Below, piece after piece: positions 6,893 through 10,766 of a stretch of 10,766 nt of DNA. The notes beneath the pieces are model-generated. The model saw nothing but the letters and a program-made list of their open reading frames with translations. It was not told the origin of the DNA and did not search any database. This stretch comes from Gammaproteobacteria bacterium. GTDB taxonomy: Bacteria > Pseudomonadota > Gammaproteobacteria > GCA-001735895. The stretch spans positions 1 to 10,766 of the forward strand of contig JAASSH010000021.1 of the NCBI GenBank assembly GCA_021767985.1, read 5' to 3'. How positions within the stretch are numbered: the first letter of the stretch is position 1; each line of letters opens with the position of its first letter. The translations under genes and the position numbers were made by a program.

Positions 6893-6943
6893 CGCAATTT
6901 GACTTTGCCTATTTTTGTGATCACAATTGCGCGGTTCGCAATT
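6893..6943 (+). promoter_or_regulatory. Candidate promoter and palindromic operators for the gamma-glutamylpolyamine synthetase operon
   Basis: TTGACT (6899-6904) and CACAAT (6922-6927) are 17 bp apart. The -10 overlaps a perfect 12-bp palindrome TTGTGATCACAA (6915-6926). Immediately after comes a second perfect palindrome, AATTGCG-CGGTT-CGCAATT (6925-6943), and a third CGCAATT copy lies at 6893-6899 on the other side. Three copies of one heptamer around a promoter strongly suggest binding sites for a dimeric regulator. An alternative promoter, TTGCGC (6927-6932) with TATACC (6950-6955), would place the palindrome between or over its elements. Confidence 0.5.
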
Positions 6944-7011
6944 CTCAGCTATACCTGGAACTACCAAACGGCCTGCATCCGGGCCCCGTCACAGGCACAA
7001 ACGGCATCTTA

Positions 7012-8337
7012 ATGAAAGACTGGATAGAACAGCACCAGATTACCGAAGTCGAGTGTATCGTCCCCGATCTCGCAGGCGCCGCGCGCGGCAAAATCATGCC
7101 CGCTTCCAAGTTTACCGACAGCACGACATTGCGCATGCCCAAGGCAATCTTCATGCAGTCGGTCACCGGTGAATATCCCGATAACTGGGAAGAAATCAAT
7201 CCGCTGGACGTCGACATGGTATTGCAGCCGGATCCGTACACGATTCGCCTGTTGCCATGGGCGCGCGAACCCTCCGCCCAGGTCATTCATGACTGCTACG
7301 AGATCGACGGTAGCCCGATCGAATTTTCGCCGCGTGGCGTACTGCGACGCGTGATCGATCTCTACCACGCCGAAGGCTGGAAACCGGTGGTCGCGCCGGA
7401 ACTCGAATTTTACCTGCTGCAGCCGAACCTGGATCCGAAGAATCCCCTGCTGCCACCGATCGGCCGTACCGGCCGGGTCGAGCGCAGCGGGCAATCGTTC
7501 AACATCGATGCGGTTAACGACTTCGATCCGATGTTCGACGACATGTATGACTTTTGCGAGGGCCAGGGGCTGGAGATCGATACCCTGATCCACGAGGAAG
7601 GCATGGGGCAGATGGAAATCAATCTGCTGCACGGCGATCCGCTGGAGCTGGCCGACCAGGCTTTCCTGTTCAAACGCACCGTACGCGAGGCGGCGTTGCG
7701 TCACGACCTTTACGCGACCTTCATGGCCAAGCCGATGGAGGGGCAACCCGGCAGCGCGATGCATATCCACCAGAGCGTCGAGGACCTGGAGTCGGGCGAG
7801 AATATTTTCTCGACCCCGGAAGGCATGCCCAACGAACTGCTGCTGAGCCATATTGCCGGCCTGCAGCGCTTCCTGCCCGAAGCGATGGCGCTGATGACAC
7901 CCTATGTCAACTCTTACCGCCGCATCGTGCGTGAAATGTCGGCGCCGATCAATTTCCACTGGGATTTCGACAATCGCACCACCGGGTTCCGCGTTCCGGA
8001 TAACAACCCGAAAGCGATGCGCGTGGAGAATCGTATCGCCTCGGCAGACGTCAATCCTTACCTGGCGATCGCGACGTCGCTGGCCTGCGGTTACATCGGC
8101 ATGAAACAGGGTCTTAAGCCCACCGAACCGCTGCAAAGCAGCGCCTACGACGAACCGATGCAGCTTTCACGCCACTGGTACGATTCTTTACAACGCCTCG
8201 CCGATTGCAAGGAACTCGGTGAGGTGCTCGGCGAAGCTTTCGTCGGCATTTATGTCGGCGTCAAGGAAGTCGAGTTCGATAATTTTCTAAACGTAATCAG
8301 TCCCTGGGAACGGGAGCACTTACTGTTAAAAGTCTGA
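7012..8337 (+). CDS. puuA: Gamma-glutamylpolyamine synthetase, glutamine synthetase family (PuuA/SpuI type)
   Basis: A 441-residue member of the glutamine synthetase superfamily, in the short class that ligates glutamate to polyamines or other amines rather than ammonia. The beta-grasp N-terminal domain includes VPDLAGAARGK (about 17-27). The catalytic domain has PELEFYLL, a GMGQMEINLLHGD metal-binding stretch, the ATP-site motif KPMEGQPGSAMHIHQS from K240, and RVENRIASADVNPYLAIA. It would make gamma-glutamylputrescine in the cytoplasm, the first step of the Puu route; the specificity (putrescine, spermidine or another amine) cannot be read. No Shine-Dalgarno stands before the ATG at 7012, although the reading frame and N-terminus fit the family. 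It heads a run with the aminotransferase, 9 nt downstream, and the truncated oxidoreductase. Confidence 0.92.
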   Translation: MKDWIEQHQITEVECIVPDLAGAARGKIMPASKFTDSTTLRMPKAIFMQSVTGEYPDNWEEINPLDVDMVLQPDPYTIRLLPWAREPSAQVIHDCYEIDGSPIEFSPRGVLRRVIDLYHAEGWKPVVAPELEFYLLQPNLDPKNPLLPPIGRTGRVERSGQSFNIDAVNDFDPMFDDMYDFCEGQGLEIDTLIHEEGMGQMEINLLHGDPLELADQAFLFKRTVREAALRHDLYATFMAKPMEGQPGSAMHIHQSVEDLESGENIFSTPEGMPNELLLSHIAGLQRFLPEAMALMTPYVNSYRRIVREMSAPINFHWDFDNRTTGFRVPDNNPKAMRVENRIASADVNPYLAIATSLACGYIGMKQGLKPTEPLQSSAYDEPMQLSRHWYDSLQRLADCKELGEVLGEAFVGIYVGVKEVEFDNFLNVISPWEREHLLLKV

Positions 8338-8346
8338 GGTGACATT

Positions 8347-9732
8347 ATGACCGAAGCAACCGCGATGGATATGAGCAATACCGAAAAGTGGCAGGATCTC
8401 GATAGCCACCATCTGCACCCGTTTACCAACCCGCACGATCTGCAGAAAAAGCCGGCACGCATCATCGAATCGGCCAATGGCGTATACCTGACCGATTCTG
8501 ACGGTAACGAATTGCTCGATATGATGGCGGGGCTATGGTGCGTCAACATGGGTTACGGCCAGAAAGACATGATCGAGGCGGCCTACCAGCAGATGCAGCA
8601 GCTGCCCTATTACAACGCCTTTTTCAAGACCACGACGCCCCCGGCGGCCGAGCTGTCGGCGCTGCTGGCGGAAGTAACCCCGGCCCACATGGACCATGCG
8701 TTTTTCACCAGCTCCGGATCGGAAGCCAACGATACCGTGCTACGTCTCGTCTGGCGTTACTGGGACATCCTGGGCAAGCCTGAAAAACGCGTCGTCATCA
8801 GTCGCAAGAACGCCTATCACGGCAGCAGTATCGCCTCTTCCAGCCTGGGAGGCATGGCGGACATGCACAAGCAGGGCGGGGTCATACCCGATATCGTCCA
8901 CGTGGAGCAGCCTCACTGGTTCGAAAAGCGCTGCGAGCTCGGCGTCGACCTCGACCGGGAAGAATTCGGACGCCAGGCGGCGCAATCGATTGCCGACAAG
9001 ATCGAGGAACTCGGCGTCGACAAGGTGGCCGCGTTCATCGCCGAGCCGATCCAGGGTGCGGGCGGGGTTATCGTGCCGCCGGACTCTTACTGGCCGGAAG
9101 TAAAAAAGATTTGCGAACACTACGGGATACTGCTGGTCGCCGACGAAGTTATCTGCGGTTTCGGCCGCACCGGGGAATGGTTCGGCACCGACTACTACGG
9201 TCTCAAGCCCGATTTGATGCCGATCGCTAAGGGCCTGTCATCGGGCTACCTGCCAATCGGTGGCGTCATGGTCGCCGACAAGATCATGAACGTACTGATC
9301 AACCAGGGCGGCGAGTTCAACCACGGTTATACCTACTCGGGTCACCCGGTGTGCGCGGCCGTGGCAATCGCCAACATCAAGCTGATGCAGCGTGAAAACA
9401 TCGTGCAGCAAGTACGCGAATCGACCGCGCCTTACCTGCAACGGCGGCTGCGTGAGCTCGGCGACCACCCGCTGGTCGGCGAAGTCCGCGGTGTCGGCAT
9501 GCTCGGCGCGCTGGAGCTGGTCAAGGACAAGGAAAACTACGTCAGGTTCGACAAGGATCTCGGCGTCGGCACCATTTGCCGGGAATTCTGCTTCAACAAT
9601 AACCTGGTGATGCGAGCGGTTGGCGACTCGATGATTATTTCGCCGCCGCTGATATTGCAGCAGGCAGATGTCGACGTTTTCGTCGAACGCGCCTGGCAAT
9701 GCCTCGATCTGACCCACAAAGCCGTCACCTGA
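8347..9732 (+). CDS. spuC: Polyamine:pyruvate-type class III aminotransferase (SpuC-like)
   Basis: A 461-residue, full-length PLP aminotransferase of fold type I, class III. The N-terminal WQDLDSHHLHPFTNPHDL is very close to the start of Pseudomonas SpuC, and MAGLWCVNMGYG follows. Also present are the phosphate turn SGSEANDTVLRL, YHGSS, VADEVICGFGRTG with cofactor-pyridine aspartate D266, and the Schiff-base lysine K295 in IAKGLSSGYLP. GAGGTG at 8336-8341 overlapping the upstream stop is the ribosome site for the ATG at 8347. It would transfer an amino group from putrescine or a related diamine to pyruvate, giving an aminoaldehyde, in parallel with the gamma-glutamyl route started by the preceding gene. 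Omega-amino acid:pyruvate transamination (beta-alanine or GABA) is the main alternative. Confidence 0.92.
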   Translation: MTEATAMDMSNTEKWQDLDSHHLHPFTNPHDLQKKPARIIESANGVYLTDSDGNELLDMMAGLWCVNMGYGQKDMIEAAYQQMQQLPYYNAFFKTTTPPAAELSALLAEVTPAHMDHAFFTSSGSEANDTVLRLVWRYWDILGKPEKRVVISRKNAYHGSSIASSSLGGMADMHKQGGVIPDIVHVEQPHWFEKRCELGVDLDREEFGRQAAQSIADKIEELGVDKVAAFIAEPIQGAGGVIVPPDSYWPEVKKICEHYGILLVADEVICGFGRTGEWFGTDYYGLKPDLMPIAKGLSSGYLPIGGVMVADKIMNVLINQGGEFNHGYTYSGHPVCAAVAIANIKLMQRENIVQQVRESTAPYLQRRLRELGDHPLVGEVRGVGMLGALELVKDKENYVRFDKDLGVGTICREFCFNNNLVMRAVGDSMIISPPLILQQADVDVFVERAWQCLDLTHKAVT

Positions 9733-9742
9733 TCGTAGCGGC

Positions 9743-9880
9743 ATGTCTTTGAAGCTGGTTCAGGACCGCAGCGACACCAGCGACTACCCGGAATCCTACT
9801 ACCAGGCCACCCGGAATCGCGAGCTGGAAACAAGCGCGCTGGATAAGAATAGATGCAATCATGAAAATGAGAGCACCTAG
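9743..9880 (+). pseudogene. puuB: 5' fragment of a gamma-glutamylputrescine oxidase-like FAD oxidoreductase, broken at ~9842
   Basis: An ATG 10 nt after the aminotransferase stop opens a frame whose first ~34 residues include DYPESYYQATRN and RELETSALD, the typical N-terminus of PuuB/OrdL-type FAD (DAO-family) oxidoreductases just before their dinucleotide-binding GxGxxG strand. That strand never appears: after codon ~34 the bases become retrotransposon sequence, and the frame stops at a TAG ending at 9880 after 45 codons. Gene order (synthetase, aminotransferase, oxidase) supports the identification. The assignment rests on a short segment, so the family is likely but not certain. A ribosome site is not obvious. 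The break looks like a sequence junction rather than mutation, so the intact gene probably exists in the true genome. Confidence 0.6.
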
Positions 9881-10766
9881 AACAGCAAAAGAATGCAAGA
9901 GTTTTTGTGGCGTTGTAAACTACTTGAGTTTGTTCTGCCCGGACTTACAAAAACTATTGCATAACATCTACGACCTAACAAAGAAGGGACGCCCGTTTTA
10001 TTGGTCATACTTCTATCATCAAAGGTACTTCAATGAGATTAAGAGGAGATTATGCAAGCCTCCTGTGTTGCATCTCCCAAGAGCATCAGGACGACTAATC
10101 CTCTACTCAGATACCAGCAGAAAACACGTTGGATCTTCTTTATGGCAAGTCCAAGATGGAGTCCATAGGTTGATAGGCTATGGCAGTAAAACTCTGCCCC
10201 TGGCCTGTCGAAATTACAGTGTCACCGAACTTGAGATGACGGGATTGCTATGCGCCATCAAGATGTGGAAACACTTGTTGAACAGAGCCGAGTTTGACAG
10301 TGTGGTAGACCACCAAGCCCTGGTATACATTATGAAGTCCAAAGAAGAGCCCAGCAGCCGAAGAATCATGAGACTGCTGGAGCACCTCTCCGAGTACAGT
10401 TTCAACCTGTACTACATGAAGGGAAAAGACCTGCTTCTGAGCGACTTCCTAAGCAGAACAGCCAGTGATACAGATGACCCACATTCGTGTATTCCCATTT
10501 CGTTCGGATTAGAACATGTGGAAAATGACTTTCACCAGCTATGGTCAGATAGAATTGACGAAGTAGTGCATACTTGCAATATCACAAGAGCACAAGCCAA
10601 GGCTCAGGGAATCAAAGTAGAGGAAGTACACAGTAAAGACAAAAAGCTACTACCAGAGTATAAACCTGAACATCAGGATAGAGCTAGGAAGAGAGTAGAG
10701 ACGCGTCAATCAGCTAAGCCTCCACCCACAGCTCCAAGCAAATCTGAACCCACTAGGTCCATTCTA
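9843..10766 (+). mobile_element. Fragment of a eukaryotic Ty3/gypsy LTR retrotransposon (pol)
   Basis: From about 9842 the base composition becomes AT-richer, arginine codons are mostly AGA/AGG, and no bacterial gene signals remain. The segment encodes the end of reverse transcriptase and RNase H of a Ty3/gypsy-type pol. Both ends are missing: polymerase catalytic domain, protease and gag upstream, integrase and LTR downstream. Ty3/gypsy elements belong to eukaryotes, so this stretch is foreign to the bacterial locus. The post-RNase H linker (ITRAQAKAQG, then a basic, proline-rich tail) recalls elements of marine invertebrates, a weak impression only. Confidence 0.88.
9843..10766 (+). CDS. 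Ty3/gypsy pol polyprotein fragment: RT thumb/connection, RNase H, linker
   Basis: One frame stays open for 308 codons to the window edge (first internal ATG at 9861). It begins at RIDAIMKMRAPRTAKECKSF and CGVVNYLSLFCPDL, the RT thumb region equivalent to the family's KxxAIxxMPxPxxxxExxSFLGMxNYL. RNase H follows with its acidic residues in place: D in YSDTS (10110-10112), E in TELEM (10233-10235), D in VVDHQAL (10308-10310) and D in SDFLSR (10443-10445). The first motif is unusual (SDTSRKHVGSSLWQ against the common TDASxxGxGAVLxQ). After about 10460 comes a charged linker without a recognisable domain before the expected integrase zinc finger. The intact frame and acidic residues argue for a young or active element. 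It is not translated from any bacterial signal here. Confidence 0.85.
   Translation, partial: MRIDAIMKMRAPRTAKECKSFCGVVNYLSLFCPDLQKLLHNIYDLTKKGRPFYWSYFYHQRYFNEIKRRLCKPPVLHLPRASGRLILYSDTSRKHVGSSLWQVQDGVHRLIGYGSKTLPLACRNYSVTELEMTGLLCAIKMWKHLLNRAEFDSVVDHQALVYIMKSKEEPSSRRIMRLLEHLSEYSFNLYYMKGKDLLLSDFLSRTASDTDDPHSCIPISFGLEHVENDFHQLWSDRIDEVVHTCNITRAQAKAQGIKVEEVHSKDKKLLPEYKPEHQDRARKRVETRQSAKPPPTAPSKSEPTRSIL

Noticed and set aside
6915..6926. TTGTGATCACAA as a CRP (cAMP receptor) site
   Set aside because: The half-sites TGTGA/TCACA match, but the CRP consensus needs a 6-bp spacer between them and here they abut; it is better treated as an unassigned palindrome.
7009..8136. 375-codon reverse-strand open frame opposite the gamma-glutamylpolyamine synthetase
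   Set aside because: It is wholly antisense to a clearly recognisable gene, has low-complexity H/R/D/V-rich composition typical of mirrored GC-rich codons, and shows no motif or ribosome site.
9743..9880. A genuine 45-residue small protein
   Set aside because: Its first ~34 residues look like an oxidoreductase N-terminus and the remainder is out-of-frame retrotransposon DNA, so the short frame is a product of the junction.
9843..10766. A bacterial retron or group II intron reverse transcriptase
   Set aside because: The NYLS thumb motif, fused RNase H with YSDTS/TELEM/VVDHQAL/SDFLSR order, and linker are those of Ty3/gypsy pol; retron and group II RTs lack this RNase H arrangement.
1..10766. 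CRISPR arrays, tRNA or rRNA genes, IS elements, defence systems
   Set aside because: No regularly spaced repeats, cloverleaf-like segments, rRNA-like stretches, transposases or terminal inverted repeats were seen on either strand; gene-free gaps are all under 250 bp.

Overview
The first ~9.84 kb is bacterial chromosome: densely packed, fairly GC-rich genes with Shine-Dalgarno sites, ATGA start/stop overlaps and a rho-independent terminator. It carries a polyamine (putrescine/spermidine-type) uptake and catabolism locus resembling the spu/pot/puu clusters of Pseudomonas and other Gammaproteobacteria. I would place the host as a proteobacterium, most likely gammaproteobacterial; this is inference from gene content, not a phylogenetic result.

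Layout: (1) 1-711, minus strand, a class III aminotransferase cut by the window edge. (2) 712-862, an AT-rich divergent promoter region. (3) 863-1510, a TetR/BetI-type regulator starting at TTG. (4) 1511-1695, a leader with several inverted repeats. (5) 1696-5803, a complete ABC polyamine importer: binding protein, strong terminator, ATPase, two permeases; the last three genes overlap by 4 nt. (6) 5860-6780, minus strand, a guanidino-group hydrolase of the arginine/agmatine deiminase superfamily. (7) 6781-7011, a divergent promoter region with strong palindromes. (8) 7012-9732, a glutamine-synthetase-like gamma-glutamylpolyamine synthetase and a SpuC-like polyamine aminotransferase. (9) 9743 onward, the first ~34 codons of what looks like the next pathway gene, a PuuB-type FAD oxidoreductase, which stops abruptly.

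Together the genes suggest uptake of polyamine by the ABC importer, followed by two catabolic branches: gamma-glutamylation then oxidation (PuuA then PuuB) and direct transamination (SpuC-like enzyme, perhaps also the minus-strand aminotransferase). The guanidino hydrolase may feed a guanidino compound such as agmatine into the route. The TetR-type protein is the obvious candidate regulator.

From about 9842 to the end the DNA changes character. It is AT-richer, arginine is mostly AGA/AGG, and one open frame of ~308 codons encodes the end of a Ty3/gypsy retrotransposon reverse transcriptase plus RNase H, a eukaryotic element. The switch occurs inside a bacterial codon run. The most economical reading is a chimeric contig (host or associated-eukaryote DNA joined to bacterial DNA in assembly or library preparation); a real bacterium-eukaryote junction is the less likely alternative. 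Apart from this junction the locus is a recognisable polyamine cluster, and I see no convincing evidence of a wholly new system. The regulatory palindromes and the uncertain role of the guanidino hydrolase are the least explained parts.
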